54,495 bases of DNA from Stenomitos frigidus ULC18 (GCF_003003795.1 NZ_PVWK01000157.1:1-54495), one strand, 5' to 3'; shown: positions 26,891 to 37,691, numbered from the stretch's first letter. The notes: generated by a model not told the origin, from the letters alone. Numbers and translations: made by a program.

Positions 26891-28852
26891 CTATTCTTGC
26901 TCCAGACTGCTCAGGTACGCCGCGATCCCAGCGTTTGCCAACTGGCTTGCGGGTTTGCCTTCTCGCAAGGCCGCTGCTTGCAACCGTGCATACACGTCCT
27001 CTTGGAGGGTGACGCGGCGACGAATTTTACTGCCAGCTTTCAGCCTCTCACCCTGATCAGCAGAAGGTTCAACCGTTGCGGCCGAGATGCTTTCGGGCTG
27101 ATATTGCGCCACATATTGATGGATGGACGCTAAGCCCACGCGATCGCAGAAATCGCCAAAGCTTTCTCCAGGCTGACGAGACTGCTTAAAGTAAACAAAG
27201 ATCGGCTCAAACGCAGTTTCCAGATCGTTGATGTGCAGCTTTTCTAAATACACCTGCGCTAACCGCGTTTGATTGGGAGCCGCGCCCAACCAGATCTGAT
27301 ACGTATCAGGCCCGTTCCCTACAAAGGCGAGTTCTGCCAGATAGGGGCGGGCACAACCATTCGGGCAACCCGTCATCCGGATAACGAAATGCTCGTGCTC
27401 TAGCCCAACCCGATCGAGAAGGGTACGAAGGCGATCGAGAATGCTAGGAATGACCCGTTCAGATTCTGCCGTCGCCAGCCCGCAGGTCGGTAAGGCAGGG
27501 CATGCCATTGAGTAGCGCACCAGGGGATCAATATCCTCTAAGCCCTTAACGCCACAACGGGTGAGAATGGCCTGAATTTGAGCCTTCTGCGCGGGGACAA
27601 TATCGTAAAGAATCGCATCCTGGCTGGGCGTTAGCAATAGCGGCAGGTTGAAGGTCTGCACAATCTCCCGTAGTGCCGTCTTGAGCTGTAAGGACTCATC
27701 GTCTTTGACGCGCCCGTTTTGAATGGAGATACCCACAAACAGCTTGCCATCACCCTGTTCATGCCAGCCGAGGAAGTCAAGATACTTAAACTCAGGCAAC
27801 GGTTTGAAGGGTGCGATCGCCTTGCCAAAATAGCTTTCCACTTTCTCGCGGAAGCGATCGACACCCCAATCTTCGATCAGATACTTCATCCGTGCATGAC
27901 GACGATCGGTGCGATCGCCATAATCGCGCTGGGTTGCCACGATCGCCTTCATCAAGTCATACACATCGGCTTTGTCCACGTAGCCGATCGGGTCAGCAAT
28001 GCGAGGAAAAGTTTCTTCCTTGTTATGGGTACGTCCCAATCCACCACCCGCGAACACGTTAAACCCTTCTAGCTCACCCTTCGCGTTTGTGAGCACAACG
28101 AGGCTGACATCCTGCGAATACAAGTCCACCGAGTTGTCACCTGGCACCGTGACGCTGATTTTGAACTTACGGGGCATGTAGTGCTTGCCGTAGATCGGTT
28201 CTTCCGCTTCGTGGGAAAGCGTACCATTACCGTTGCGTTGACGGGCAGCGATCACGGCCGGGCGCTCTTCTGCTGAAATGGCCTTCTCGCCATCCAGCCA
28301 GATTTCATAGTAGGCACCTGTTTGAGGCGTTAACAGGTCAGCAATGTTGTTGGCATACTCACGGGCATACTCATACTCCGGGCGGTTTCTGTAGGGAGCC
28401 GCAGGAGCCATGACGTTCCGGTTCAGGTCGCCGCAAGCGCCGAGTGTCGAGCCCATGCTTTGGACGATCGCCGCGATTGTAGCCTTCAAGTTCCGTTTGA
28501 GCACACCATGAAGCTGGAAACCTTGGCGAGTGGTCGCCCGTATGGTGTGGTTGCCATACTCATCCGCAAGGCGATCGAGGGTCAGGTACAACTCTGGCGG
28601 AATGTAACCACCAGGGCTACGCGTCCGCAGCATCATCTGATAATCCTTCTCCTGTCCCTTTAAACGGTTGTCCCGGTTATCTTGCTGATAAGAACCGTGA
28701 AACTTCAGAATCTGGATGGCGTCCTCAGTGAAATGCGTTGTGTCTAGCAACAATTCAGACGCAACAGGTTCGCGGAGAAAATGGCTATGGTCTTTGAGGC
28801 CTTCAACCTTGGAGGGTTTACGGACAGCGGCGGGCGTTGGAGTATTAACCAT
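26891..28852 (-). CDS. sir: Ferredoxin-sulfite reductase with C-terminal extension
   Basis: Sir reduces sulfite to sulfide with six electrons from ferredoxin, using siroheme and a 4Fe-4S cluster. The ligands are [11 protein letters not shown] (Cx5C) and [14 protein letters not shown] (Cx3C). Nitrite/sulfite reductase repeats are present in both halves ([28 protein letters not shown]). The 653-residue length is slightly above usual. The last 43 residues look like a separate ribbon-helix-helix-like segment ([15 protein letters not shown] then a helix with [15 protein letters not shown]). The start ATG 28852 is good for the family. Confidence 0.95.
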   Translation of the reverse strand: MVNTPTPAAVRKPSKVEGLKDHSHFLREPVASELLLDTTHFTEDAIQILKFHGSYQQDNRDNRLKGQEKDYQMMLRTRSPGGYIPPELYLTLDRLADEYGNHTIRATTRQGFQLHGVLKRNLKATIAAIVQSMGSTLGACGDLNRNVMAPAAPYRNRPEYEYAREYANNIADLLTPQTGAYYEIWLDGEKAISAEERPAVIAARQRNGNGTLSHEAEEPIYGKHYMPRKFKISVTVPGDNSVDLYSQDVSLVVLTNAKGELEGFNVFAGGGLGRTHNKEETFPRIADPIGYVDKADVYDLMKAIVATQRDYGDRTDRRHARMKYLIEDWGVDRFREKVESYFGKAIAPFKPLPEFKYLDFLGWHEQGDGKLFVGISIQNGRVKDDESLQLKTALREIVQTFNLPLLLTPSQDAILYDIVPAQKAQIQAILTRCGVKGLEDIDPLVRYSMACPALPTCGLATAESERVIPSILDRLRTLLDRVGLEHEHFVIRMTGCPNGCARPYLAELAFVGNGPDTYQIWLGAAPNQTRLAQVYLEKLHINDLETAFEPIFVYFKQSRQPGESFGDFCDRVGLASIHQYVAQYQPESISAATVEPSADQGERLKAGSKIRRRVTLQEDVYARLQAAALREGKPASQLANAGIAAYLSSLEQE

Positions 28853-29053
28853 CAGAAGGGCGACAAAAGAGGAGTCAACGAATTACTACTGCGATCGTGG
28901 GGATTACCAAAATCCCAGCAAGACGGTCGGAATAATGTAAATACCACACGATCCTATCACTGCTTTCCTTATTCAGACATGTCCCAACCGCTTCGCGAGT
29001 AGTGAAGACATGAATGTTTAAAAGTCAGACTTTGACGATTGTAACGTTGAACG

Positions 29054-29100
29054 CCATAGATTATCGCCCTCAGGCCGAAGCCCAGGGCGATAATCTATGG
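29054..29100. repeat. Perfect 17-bp inverted repeat
   Basis: CCATAGATTATCGCCCT and its exact complement lie around a 13-base loop that can itself pair GGC with GCC. It lies 35 bases downstream of the minus-strand coiled-coil gene and 200 bases upstream of sir. No T-run follows, so it may be a terminator of another kind, an RNA 3'-end stabiliser, or a mobile repeat. Confidence 0.85.
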
Positions 29101-29134
29101 TCAATGACCCAGAAGTCGTTGTTGCTGTAAGCGT

Positions 29135-29962
29135 CTATGGTTCGATGCGATCGCGTGGCGCTGGGGGAAGCTGAGGTGTAGGGCGATCGGGCGTATCATC
29201 CTCCTCTCTCACCGTCTCAGAAGCACGGCGCAACAGAGCGCTTAACAGGTTGCGGACTTCACGTTCTCGGCGGGCAAGAGCGGCTCCCGCTTCACCAATT
29301 TGCTGTTCAAGCTGAGCAAACTTTTGGTCTGCCTGCCCCTTCGCCGCTTCAGCTTTGGGACGCGCCTTACTGTACCAATGCTTAGCGTCGTCTAAATGCT
29401 CTTGTGCCTGATCGTAATAAGACTCAGAACGAGCCGCTAAGGTCGCACGCAAAATTGCTGCCTGAGCCTGCAGTTGAGCGTAGCGTTTTTTCAGCAGAGA
29501 GGCTTCTTCACTGTTCTGGACAGTCGCGATCGCTTCTTCAACCAGTGCTTTAACTTTGTCTGGCGCTGTGTTGGCCGCTTCTTGAACACCTTCTAAGCCA
29601 GTCGTAATTTCCTGTTCCAGTGCTTCTTGCTGGGCCGAAAGTTTGGTTTGCAGTCGTTTTACTTCTGCTTCGGTTTCAGCAATTTTTTGCTGACGCGCAC
29701 TGCTAATCCCATCCACAATGCCTTCAATGGAGGCCGCAATTTCGTCTTTGGTTTCCTTGCCGCTTTCTTGCAAACCTGTGATCGCAGACGAGAAGACATC
29801 TTTCACAATGGAACGAAAATCACCAGAACCTTCCTTAAATTCAGCGGTGACTTGTGAAACGGCAGCACGCAAAATAGCGCGGATGCGATCGCTACGCAAT
29901 TTGCCGACTTCTTTTACCTGCTTCAGTTCGGTTGAAAGCTTATCTTTCACTGGAGTAGACAT
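29135..29962 (-). CDS. Coiled-coil, helix-rich hypothetical protein
   Basis: The 275-residue protein is almost wholly helical and polar, rich in Ala, Glu, Gln and Lys, without membrane segment or signal peptide. Strong coiled-coil runs include EAEVKRLQTKLSAQQEALEQ and QKFAQLEQQIGEAGAAL, and the end is Pro/Arg-rich (PQLPPAPRDRIEP). Apolipoprotein-like or LEA-like composition suggests a structural or stress role, but this is composition only. The start ATG 29962 is clear. It is followed by the inverted repeat at 29054-29100. Confidence 0.75.
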   Translation of the reverse strand: MSTPVKDKLSTELKQVKEVGKLRSDRIRAILRAAVSQVTAEFKEGSGDFRSIVKDVFSSAITGLQESGKETKDEIAASIEGIVDGISSARQQKIAETEAEVKRLQTKLSAQQEALEQEITTGLEGVQEAANTAPDKVKALVEEAIATVQNSEEASLLKKRYAQLQAQAAILRATLAARSESYYDQAQEHLDDAKHWYSKARPKAEAAKGQADQKFAQLEQQIGEAGAALARREREVRNLLSALLRRASETVREEDDTPDRPTPQLPPAPRDRIEP

Positions 29963-30230
29963 AGTTACAAACTCCTAAATTAATTAGTTAGCATCAGCCA
30001 GATCAAAGACGCGTTCAACTTCAAAAATCTTGCGATCTCTTATCCAATAACGATGCTCAAAAGTGAGCCTTTGAAACTGTGCTTTTATCAGCGCTGTCTG
30101 ACTGCTTACCTCCATCCTGACAAAGACCCTGGCTGTTAGCGTCCCTCCTACGGTAGGAAAGCCGTCCTAAAACGAGTGGTAAAAACCGAAGGCTGACGGT
30201 GAGACTGAGATCGAGGCGTCAACGATCGGC

Positions 30231-30272
30231 AAAAAAACGGAGGGCACAAAGAATGATTCTTTGTGCCCTCCG
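30231..30272 (-). terminator. Strong intrinsic terminator of the barrel-protein gene
   Basis: On the minus strand CGGAGGGCACAAAGAAT pairs exactly with ATTCTTTGTGCCCTCCG around one base, followed by seven T. It lies about 60 bases after the stop at 30333. Confidence 0.95.
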
Positions 30273-30332
30273 CATCCTGTCAATCAAATGAGCCCATTGG
30301 CATAGAACCAAGCAGCATCAGCTAACCAGAGA

Positions 30333-30887
30333 CTAGAAGCGATAACCAACACCGGCCTGGAAGCTGACCGCATCAGCAGAGCTGTTCTTATACGCATCAA
30401 TGCCCCATTTCGCATCACCATAAACAACAACGTTTCTGCCAAGTCCGGCTTCAGCGCCAGCAGTCAGAACAGGAGCATTTTTGTTGCCTAAGGGTGATGG
30501 CTTGCCTTCCTTATCGGCAAAGGAGTAGCCAGCACCAGCGTAGATATTAGCGTTGCTGGAAACGGGTAGATCGTACGTCAGGAGTGGCATAATCGCTGCA
30601 CTTTCACCACTAAACAAAACGGCGCCTCTCACAGAAACTGGCGCATTGGGAATGGCGAAACGACCTTGAATATTGCCGCCGATCGTAGCAGCATCGCCAC
30701 TTTGCCCACCATTGGTGACGCCAGAAGAAACGCCAGCGCCAATATAGCTATCGTTAAAGGTAATGGGTTGGGCAGAAGCGTTGCCGGCAAAGATCACGGC
30801 AGGCGAGATCGCCAAAGCGGATAGGGCAACAAGACCAGCAGGCAGGGCTTTGCGAAGGGCTGATGAAAGAGTTTGAGAGAGTAGCAT
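30333..30887 (-). CDS. Small outer-membrane beta-barrel-like protein
   Basis: From ATG 30887, with GAGGAAC six bases upstream, the product is 184 residues. A signal peptide (ALRKALPAGLVALSALAISP, cleaved near ASAQP) precedes alternating strands such as DSYIGAGVSSGVT, NANIYAGAGYSFAD and NVVVYGDAKWGIDA, and the protein ends SFQAGVGYRF with a terminal Phe as in outer-membrane barrels. An upstream frame to 30980 is not needed. Function is unknown; the strong terminator and ribosome site suggest good expression. Confidence 0.85.
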   Translation of the reverse strand: MLLSQTLSSALRKALPAGLVALSALAISPAVIFAGNASAQPITFNDSYIGAGVSSGVTNGGQSGDAATIGGNIQGRFAIPNAPVSVRGAVLFSGESAAIMPLLTYDLPVSSNANIYAGAGYSFADKEGKPSPLGNKNAPVLTAGAEAGLGRNVVVYGDAKWGIDAYKNSSADAVSFQAGVGYRF

Positions 30888-31336
30888 GGTAGAGTTCCTC
30901 ACAAGGTTAGGGTGTTGAATCCAGCTAAATCTAAAGTCGAAAAACGTGTGAGATATGTTCCAGAGATTACCATCAACCAAATGCCATCTGGAGTAATAGC
31001 TTCACTAGCAGGCAGAAACAGTTGAGTGTGCTCTCTTAAAAGAGTAATACCGCTCATTTGAAACGTAAAAGCTAGCAAACTCTTCTGTCTTAGGTATAGC
31101 GTTTTGCTTGAATTAGCTGTCTCTTAGAAGAGTCTGTTCTCCAACTGTCACAAACAGTTTACATACAAAAAGCGATCACCTTACTAATAGGAACCTCAGG
31201 GTTTAATTAGTTCACCCAGTCGGATGTAGTAGCCACATTTAAACTGTGCTAAGTCAATCCTAAAGCATTCATGAACGCAAAGACCTCCGAGTTCTTTGCG
31301 CACTCGGAGGCCTACAAGCTTCAGCGACGATCGCGC
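30888..31336. other. Intergenic region with interlocked inverted repeats
   Basis: The 449-base gap has no convincing coding frame. The overlapping hairpins at 31276-31310, described separately, are the main feature. The rest, upstream of the barrel-protein gene, should hold that gene's promoter. Confidence 0.45.
31276..31310 (-). terminator. Two interlocked inverted repeats after kinase gene
   Basis: On the plus strand the order is CGCAAAGA, CCTCCGAGT, TCTTTGCG, C, ACTCGGAGG. The first and third segments are exact complements (8 bp), and so are the second and fourth (9 bp). The hairpins cannot both form as simple stems, but could form a pseudoknot or alternate. The site is 27-61 bases beyond the minus-strand kinase stop codon, so a terminator or 3'-end structure is the simplest reading. 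Confidence 0.7.
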
Positions 31337-32554
31337 TCAGGCAATCGTTATCTCTAGCGGTAACACAACCGTAAACGTAGACCCAACGCCAACTTCCGAG
31401 GTCAAACTAATTTCGCCTTGCAGCAATTTCACCATGCGAGCCACAATCGCCAGACCCAATCCTGTACTATTCGGCAGTCGATCGAGTGCAGACGGCAGCA
31501 CCTGAAAGAAGGGCTCAAAAATGTGGGGCTGATCGTTCGGCGCAATGCCAATACCCGTATCGCTCACCGCGATCGACCACCAGCCATCAGACAGCAACCG
31601 GGTCTGGATCGTCACACTGCCAGCTTCGGTGTAGCGTATAGCATTGCTAGCAAGATTCATCAGAATCTGCTGCAGGCGGAACGGATCAGTCATCACGCGA
31701 TCGGGTGCCCGCTCATCGTCTAGCACCAGCTTTAAGTTGTTAGCCGTTGCTAAGGGCTGTATGACCTCAGCAACTGTTTGAAGGATGCCACGCACATCGG
31801 TCGACTCCAACCGCAGCGTCATCTGCCCCGCTTCGTACCGCGACATTTCTAATGTGTCGTTGATCAGGCGTAAAAGCTGGCGACTATTCCGTACAACGCG
31901 CTCAATATGTTCCAAACTATGTAGCGTGTCACGCACGGCTGGCTGACGCTGCTGCCGCAAAAAGAGTTCGGAGTAGCCAATGATCGAGGTCAATGGGGTT
32001 TTCAGCTCATGCGCGAGCACCGACAGATTCTCCTGATTCGACTGCACCAAACGATCCAGTTCCTGGTGCGTCAGGAGAAGTTGTCCCCGGAGCTTCTCCA
32101 ATTCATGCAGACGTTCACCAACATAGCTTTTGAAGCACTGGGCGATCGCGCCATCCACAACGGCATTAATCAGAGAGACGGCTCGCAGTACCTCTTCAGC
32201 AGTCCGTTCCAGTAAGGGCACCTGCAGTACCTGGAGAATTTTCGCACGCAGTAGATGGTATTCTCGGGCTATTTCAGTGGGGTCAAACCCTTGCTCAGCA
32301 CGAAGAGCACCATGCTTGAGACTGGCCTGGATGATGGTTGAAATATCGCTTTCCTGAGTGTCTGCCAGCACCGTTGCCAACGCCGCCAGAATATAGGGGA
32401 TATGGTCACGAATGGCGGTTGGCAAAAGCGGATCAGCACTTTTAATCTGCTGATCCTGGAAAACGGCTTCAACCCACTCTTCTGTAATGATGTGCGATCG
32501 CTCAGTGAGCAATTGGCTCAAATCAGACATTGGCGATAACTGAGAAATAGCCAT
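31337..32554 (-). CDS. Sensor histidine kinase with RsbRD-like N-terminus
   Basis: The roughly 405-residue protein is cytosolic. Residues about 1-165 are helical, with EEWVEAVFQDQ and QGFDPTEIAREYHLLRAKILQVL, resembling the N-terminal non-heme globin-like domain of RsbR-type sensors. A HisKA domain (LSVLAHELKTPLTSIIGYSEL, phospho-His in AHELKTPL) and a HATPase domain (NLASNAIRYTEAG, DTGIGIAP, STGLGLAIV) follow. No response regulator is fused or adjacent. Several starts are possible: GTG 32563, ATG 32554 (used) and ATG 32530; none has a strong ribosome site. Confidence 0.88.
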   Translation of the reverse strand: MAISQLSPMSDLSQLLTERSHIITEEWVEAVFQDQQIKSADPLLPTAIRDHIPYILAALATVLADTQESDISTIIQASLKHGALRAEQGFDPTEIAREYHLLRAKILQVLQVPLLERTAEEVLRAVSLINAVVDGAIAQCFKSYVGERLHELEKLRGQLLLTHQELDRLVQSNQENLSVLAHELKTPLTSIIGYSELFLRQQRQPAVRDTLHSLEHIERVVRNSRQLLRLINDTLEMSRYEAGQMTLRLESTDVRGILQTVAEVIQPLATANNLKLVLDDERAPDRVMTDPFRLQQILMNLASNAIRYTEAGSVTIQTRLLSDGWWSIAVSDTGIGIAPNDQPHIFEPFFQVLPSALDRLPNSTGLGLAIVARMVKLLQGEISLTSEVGVGSTFTVVLPLEITIA

Positions 32555-33002
32555 ACAGATCACCCGCTTGAAGCAAATCTATCTTCTGAAGAAAAAAGCC
32601 CTTTAGCACGGGTATTTCACCGCTCAAAATGTAGACATCTATTCTACCTTAGGGCTGATCTTTGCGGCTATGGTCGTCAGGCTCACCAGGAAAAACCTAG
32701 TGTTGATAGCTAACTCAGCCATTTTTGACTGGACTTTACCTGCTTGATCCGATCGCTCAGTCGCATTTACCCTTTAGATAGGAAGAACATGAACTTACAA
32801 TAAAAGACCGGGACAAGGTAATGGGAAAGGATCAACAGTAGCGCAGCAAAGGCGGTTTGCATACAGGCTTCAGCCTTCGACATACCGCTTGAGGTCATGA
32901 GCTGAAACATACCTACAGTAGAGACGGCTGCAACAGCCATCACGTTTGCTTGCCTTGCCCTGTCCTGCGTCCCATGACTTTAGTTATCTTTCGTCGATCG
33001 CC
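32555..33002. other. Divergent intergenic region between two kinase genes
   Basis: About 450 bases with no plausible gene. It must hold promoters for the minus-strand kinase and for the plus-strand signalling row. No clear operator is seen. Confidence 0.4.
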
Positions 33003-36000
33003 ATGCTAAATCGCTTGAAAATTGGTACCAAAATCGGAGCCAGCTTTGCACTGGGTTTACTCTTTTTCGTAGCGCTCTCAGCCATCTCCTACCGTAGTAC
33101 CCATCAGTTAATTGGCACTGCCGAGCGCGAATCACATACGTATGAAGTGATTGGACAAATAGAAGACCTCTTATCGCACTTAAAAGACGCGGAAACAGGG
33201 CAGCGTGGCTATGTGATTACGGGCGACGAAAAATATCTGGAGCCTTATAACGCGGCTGTTCGCGTGCTTGATGGCAGAACCAGAGAGCGACTGCGTGTGT
33301 TGATTCAAGATAATCCTACGCAGCAGCAGCGCCTGGAAACGGTAGACCCAATCATCACAGCCAAGCTCACTGAGTTGGATGAGAGCATTAGGCTACGCCG
33401 GCAACAGGGGTTTACCGCTGCCCAAAAAGCGGTTCAAACGGATCGTGGCAGCCAACTGATGGGCAACATCCGGAGAATACTCTTAGAGATGGAAGTTGAA
33501 GAGCGAAAGCTCCTAAAGCAACGATCTCAAGACGCTGCTGCCGCCGCCAAACAAACCACCGATAGCGTCACCTATGGCATTCCCGTTTACTCGCTGCTGT
33601 TGGTTCTCATTGGCTGGGCGTTAGCGCGACATATTTCGCGGCCATTGCGCCACGTTTCCGAAGTGGCCGATCGCATTGGTGACGGTGATTTAGATGTCAG
33701 TGTACCGACGAGCGATCGGCAGGATGAGATTGGCACGCTCACGCGCACCTTTAACCAGATGATCACCAATCTACGCGATACCAATCGACGGAACGACGAG
33801 CAAACCTGGCTGAAGTCAAACCTGGCAGACGTTGGACGCATGCTTCAGGGACAGCGCGATCAAGAAGCCGTCGCCCGTCAGATCCTCTCCAAGCTGGCAC
33901 CCCTCATTGGCGCACAGCAAGGCGTTTTCTACTTGATGGAGACCGACACCCATCCGCCCCAGCTAAAGTTGCTTAGTAGCTACGCCTATCGGGAACGCAA
34001 GCATCTGGCTAATCAGTTCCGGTTGGGTGAAGGGCTGGTGGGGCAATGCGCTCTAGAAAAACAGCGCATTCTGCTCACCGACGTGCCCAGCGACTACATT
34101 CGCATTGCGTCTGGCTTGGGTGAAGCGCCACCCCTCAACATTGTGGTGTTGCCGATTCTGTTTGAGCAAGCAGTGACTGGAGTAATGGAATTGGCATCTC
34201 TGCAACGGTTTAATGAGATCCAACTGACGTTGTTAGATGAGGTAAGTGAGAGCATTGGCGCAGTGCTGAATACGATCGCCGCCGACCTTCGCACAAATGA
34301 ACTGCTGCAAGAATCCCAGACCCTCACCGAGGAACTACAGCAGCAGCAAGATGAAATTCAAGAAAGCAGCCGCTTGCTCGAAGAACAAACCGAAACGCTG
34401 CGTTTATCGGAAGCACAACTGAAAGAGCAACAGGAAGAGCTGCAGCAGACAAACGAAGAACTGCAGCAATTGAACGAAGAACTGGAAGAAAAAGCTCAAC
34501 TGCTGGCAGAACAAAAGCAAGAGGGCGAGCAGAAGAATCAAGCGATCGAACTGGCGAGACAGGCGATCGAAGAAAAAGCCGCACAGCTGACCCTCAGCTC
34601 TCGCTACAAGTCTGAGTTTCTCGCCAATATGTCGCACGAGCTGCGCACCCCGCTCAATAGTTTGCTGATCCTGGCACGCCTGTTGAGTGAGAACGGCGAC
34701 GGTAACTTGACCGATAAACAGGTGGAATACAGCCGCACGATTCACGCGGCTGGTAGCGACCTACTCGAACTAATCAACGAAATTCTCGATCTAGCCAAAA
34801 TTGAATCGGGCACTATCTCCATCGATGTTGAAGACCTCCGCTTAACCGATTTACAGCAATTCCTGGAGCGCACGTTTCAGCAGGTGGCCCACGATGTGGA
34901 GCTGGAGTTTCGCGTCGAGTTAGACCCAGCCTTGCCCCCATCCATACAGACTGACCCCAAACGTCTGCAGCAAATTCTCAAGAACCTTTTATCTAATGCT
35001 TTTAAGTTCACTGAGCATGGCAGCGTGACCGTACAGATTACCCCTGCAGCGGACGATCGCGCGCCGCTGTTCGCCAACAATCCAGAACCCATGATTGCCT
35101 TTGCCGTCACCGACACTGGCGTTGGCATTGCCCCTGAAAAACAAGCCGTGATTTTTGAAGCGTTTCAGCAAGCCGATGGCACTACCAGCCGCAAATATGG
35201 CGGAACTGGGCTCGGCTTGTCAATCAGCCGCGAACTGGCTCAACGACTGGGCGGTCGCATTGAGCTGACTAGTCAACCAGGACAGGGAAGTACTTTCACG
35301 CTGGTGCTGCTAATGGGAGAGGGGAGAGAGGAGAGAGGAGAGAGGGATGAGAAGAGAGAAGGGAGGAGAGAAGAGCGGTCAGCGGTCAGCCGTCAGCCAT
35401 CAGCTTTTAAAACTCACTCGCAACCGCCACTCACGCCTCACGCCTCAACCCTTACCGCTCCCAACGAAGTTGATGACGATCGCGCCCTGATTCAGCCTGG
35501 CGATCGGGTGTTGCTAATCATTGAAGATGATCAGCACTTTGCCCGCATTCTGATGGAGATGGCGCGTCAGCAAGGCTTCAGAGTGTTGGCTTCATTACGG
35601 AGTCAGCCAGGGCTGGCGCTGGCACAGGTCTTTAAGCCCGATGCCATCATGCTAGATATCCGTCTACCGGATATGGATGGCTGGACGGTGCTCGATCGGC
35701 TGAAGCATGACCCAGAGACACGTCACATTCCAGTGCATATTCTCTCGGTTGACGATGAACAGCAGCGCAGCTTGCAATTGGGCGCGATCGCCTACCTGCA
35801 AAAACCCGTCTCGCCACAAGCCCTGACACAAGCTCTTGTCAATATCAAAGGGTTTGTGGAACGTCCGGTGAAGAACCTGTTGGTAGTGGAAGACGATCCA
35901 GTACAGGCACAAAGCATTCGAGCACTCATTGGCAATGGCGATGTTTCGACAACCATCGTGGGGACAGGAGCCGCAGCACTGGCAACGTTGCGATCGAGCC

Positions 36001-36674
36001 TCTTTGATTGTGTCGTGTTGGATCTCGGTTTGCCCGACATGACTGGCTTCGACTTGATCGAGCAAATTAAACAACAGCCAGAGTTCTTGCGGCTACCCAT
36101 CATTGTCTACACAGGCAGAGAACTCACCCAGCAGCAGGAAACACAGCTCAGACGACTGGCAGAAACCATCATCGTTAAGGATGTACGATCGCCTGAACGG
36201 CTGCTTGATGAAACCGCCCTCTTCTTACATCGAGTCCAGGCAGCGTTGCCGGAGTCGAAGCGACAAATGCTGGAGCAATTGCATCAGAGTGATCCAGTGC
36301 TGGCGCACAAAAAGGTGCTGATTGTGGATGATGATGTACGCAATATTTTTGCCCTTACCAGCCTGCTAGAACGCTACCAGATGCAAGTGTCCTACGCTGA
36401 GAACGGGGTTGATGGCATTGCGTCACTCCAAAACCATCCCGACATTGATGTGGTATTGATGGATGTCATGATGCCGGAACTGGATGGCTATGAAAGCACG
36501 CGAGCCATTCGTCAGATCGACTCCTTTCGCTCCTTACCCATCATTGCCTTGACGGCAAAAGCCATGCAGGGCGATCGTGAAAAGTGTCTGGAAGCAGGCG
36601 CGTCAGACTATATCACCAAACCCGTTGATACCGAACAGTTACTCTCTTTACTGCGGGTGTGGCTCTACCGTTAA
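33003..36674 (+). CDS. Hybrid histidine kinase: CHASE3-HAMP-GAF-HK-REC-REC-REC
   Basis: Starting at ATG 33003 the protein is 1223 residues. Order: membrane helix (about 12-30); CHASE3 sensor ([21 protein letters not shown]); second helix (190-208); HAMP; GAF (285-430); a long Gln/Glu-rich coiled coil; HisKA with [13 protein letters not shown] (His near 544); HATPase ([23 protein letters not shown]); and three receiver domains with phospho-Asp in [24 protein letters not shown] and [13 protein letters not shown] repeat-derived insert (771-820) links kinase and receivers. The frame is open to 32946, but the membrane helix fits this start. CheR follows. Confidence 0.93.
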   Translation: MLNRLKIGTKIGASFALGLLFFVALSAISYRSTHQLIGTAERESHTYEVIGQIEDLLSHLKDAETGQRGYVITGDEKYLEPYNAAVRVLDGRTRERLRVLIQDNPTQQQRLETVDPIITAKLTELDESIRLRRQQGFTAAQKAVQTDRGSQLMGNIRRILLEMEVEERKLLKQRSQDAAAAAKQTTDSVTYGIPVYSLLLVLIGWALARHISRPLRHVSEVADRIGDGDLDVSVPTSDRQDEIGTLTRTFNQMITNLRDTNRRNDEQTWLKSNLADVGRMLQGQRDQEAVARQILSKLAPLIGAQQGVFYLMETDTHPPQLKLLSSYAYRERKHLANQFRLGEGLVGQCALEKQRILLTDVPSDYIRIASGLGEAPPLNIVVLPILFEQAVTGVMELASLQRFNEIQLTLLDEVSESIGAVLNTIAADLRTNELLQESQTLTEELQQQQDEIQESSRLLEEQTETLRLSEAQLKEQQEELQQTNEELQQLNEELEEKAQLLAEQKQEGEQKNQAIELARQAIEEKAAQLTLSSRYKSEFLANMSHELRTPLNSLLILARLLSENGDGNLTDKQVEYSRTIHAAGSDLLELINEILDLAKIESGTISIDVEDLRLTDLQQFLERTFQQVAHDVELEFRVELDPALPPSIQTDPKRLQQILKNLLSNAFKFTEHGSVTVQITPAADDRAPLFANNPEPMIAFAVTDTGVGIAPEKQAVIFEAFQQADGTTSRKYGGTGLGLSISRELAQRLGGRIELTSQPGQGSTFTLVLLMGEGREERGERDEKREGRREERSAVSRQPSAFKTHSQPPLTPHASTLTAPNEVDDDRALIQPGDRVLLIIEDDQHFARILMEMARQQGFRVLASLRSQPGLALAQVFKPDAIMLDIRLPDMDGWTVLDRLKHDPETRHIPVHILSVDDEQQRSLQLGAIAYLQKPVSPQALTQALVNIKGFVERPVKNLLVVEDDPVQAQSIRALIGNGDVSTTIVGTGAAALATLRSSLFDCVVLDLGLPDMTGFDLIEQIKQQPEFLRLPIIVYTGRELTQQQETQLRRLAETIIVKDVRSPERLLDETALFLHRVQAALPESKRQMLEQLHQSDPVLAHKKVLIVDDDVRNIFALTSLLERYQMQVSYAENGVDGIASLQNHPDIDVVLMDVMMPELDGYESTRAIRQIDSFRSLPIIALTAKAMQGDREKCLEAGASDYITKPVDTEQLLSLLRVWLYR
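35313..35462 (+). repeat. Repeat-derived in-frame insert in hybrid kinase
   Basis: A run of GGGGAGAGAGGAGAGAGG-like units is followed by AGCGGTCAGCGGTCAGC, a CACGCCTCACGCCTCA tract, then normal coding sequence. It encodes about 50 residues (Glu/Arg/Gly then Ser/Pro/His/Thr) between the HATPase and first receiver domain. Frame is kept. Confidence 0.85.
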
Positions 36675-36860
36675 GCGCTCGTATCGCTATCGCTCACGAT
36701 CTGGCGTTGCTGAATCTGGGGGGCATCCCCTTGCCAGCACTTTCTATCTTTAGGTAGTGCTAAGAGCATGCTGAAACCTGTTACGTTCGATGGGTTAATC
36801 TATCTCAAGCTGTACACCACAGGTTGTAGATTTGGAGTCAGTATTTTTAATGACGAACCC

Positions 36861-37691
36861 ATGGCTCCGCCCGATCCTAATTTAGAAGAGATTGAGGTTC
36901 AGTTGCTTTTAGAGGGCATCTACCGCTATTACGGCTTTGACTTCCGAGACTATGCGCTTTCATCGATGAAGCGACGTATTCGCAAAATTTTGGCCGCAGA
37001 AGCATTGCCAAACATCTCTGCGCTGCAAGATCGTTTGTTGCACGATGCGGGCTGTTTTGAACGGTTTTTGCTTGGTTTAACGGTCAATGTCACGTCGATG
37101 TATCGTGACCCTAGCTTTTTTGCGTCCTTTCGAGAGACGATCGTACCGCTGCTACGCACCTATCCTTTTATTCGCGTCTGGCATGCCGGTTGTTCGACCG
37201 GACAGGAAGTCTATTCGCTGGCTATTCTGTTGCAGGAAGAAGGGCTGTATCATCGCTGTCGCCTTTACGCAACCGATACCAATGAGCTTGTTTTACAGAA
37301 AGCAAAACAAGGTATTTATCCGATCGCACTCATGCAGGAATACACACAGCTTTATTTGAAAGCAGGCGGCAAGCGATCGTTCTCCGAGTACTACACAGCG
37401 GGTTACGGTAACGCCATCTTTCGCTCATCCTTGAAAGAAAATATTGTCTTTTCACAACACAATTTGGCGACCGATCATTCCTTTAATGAGTTCAACGTCA
37501 TTCTTTGCCGTAACGTTTTAATTTATTTCAACCGCACGCTGCAACAACGGGTACATCAACTGTTTTACGATAGTCTCTGTTCGTTTGGCATCTTGGGTTT
37601 GGGGCGACGAGAGTCACTAAAATTGTCGCCTTACGAGCCCTGTTATGAAGAAGTGGTCAAGGGAGAGCGGCTCTATCGGAGGCTCGACTAA
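36861..37691 (+). CDS. cheR: CheR-type protein-glutamate methyltransferase
   Basis: CheR transfers methyl groups from SAM to receptor glutamates. The N-terminal helix domain has YGFDFRDYALSSMKRRI; the SAM-binding domain has RVWHAGCSTGQEVYSLAI, YATDTNEL and NVILCRNVLIYFN. ATG 36861 gives 276 residues, the family length; the frame is open from 36768, but those residues look unrelated. It lacks TPR repeats. Its stop overlaps the cheB start by one base, so translation is coupled. No chemoreceptor lies in the window, so its substrate is unknown. Confidence 0.93.
   Translation: MAPPDPNLEEIEVQLLLEGIYRYYGFDFRDYALSSMKRRIRKILAAEALPNISALQDRLLHDAGCFERFLLGLTVNVTSMYRDPSFFASFRETIVPLLRTYPFIRVWHAGCSTGQEVYSLAILLQEEGLYHRCRLYATDTNELVLQKAKQGIYPIALMQEYTQLYLKAGGKRSFSEYYTAGYGNAIFRSSLKENIVFSQHNLATDHSFNEFNVILCRNVLIYFNRTLQQRVHQLFYDSLCSFGILGLGRRESLKLSPYEPCYEEVVKGERLYRRLD

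Noticed and set aside
36768-36860. N-terminal extension of CheR
   Set aside because: The residues do not fit the family and the ATG 36861 gives the usual CheR length.
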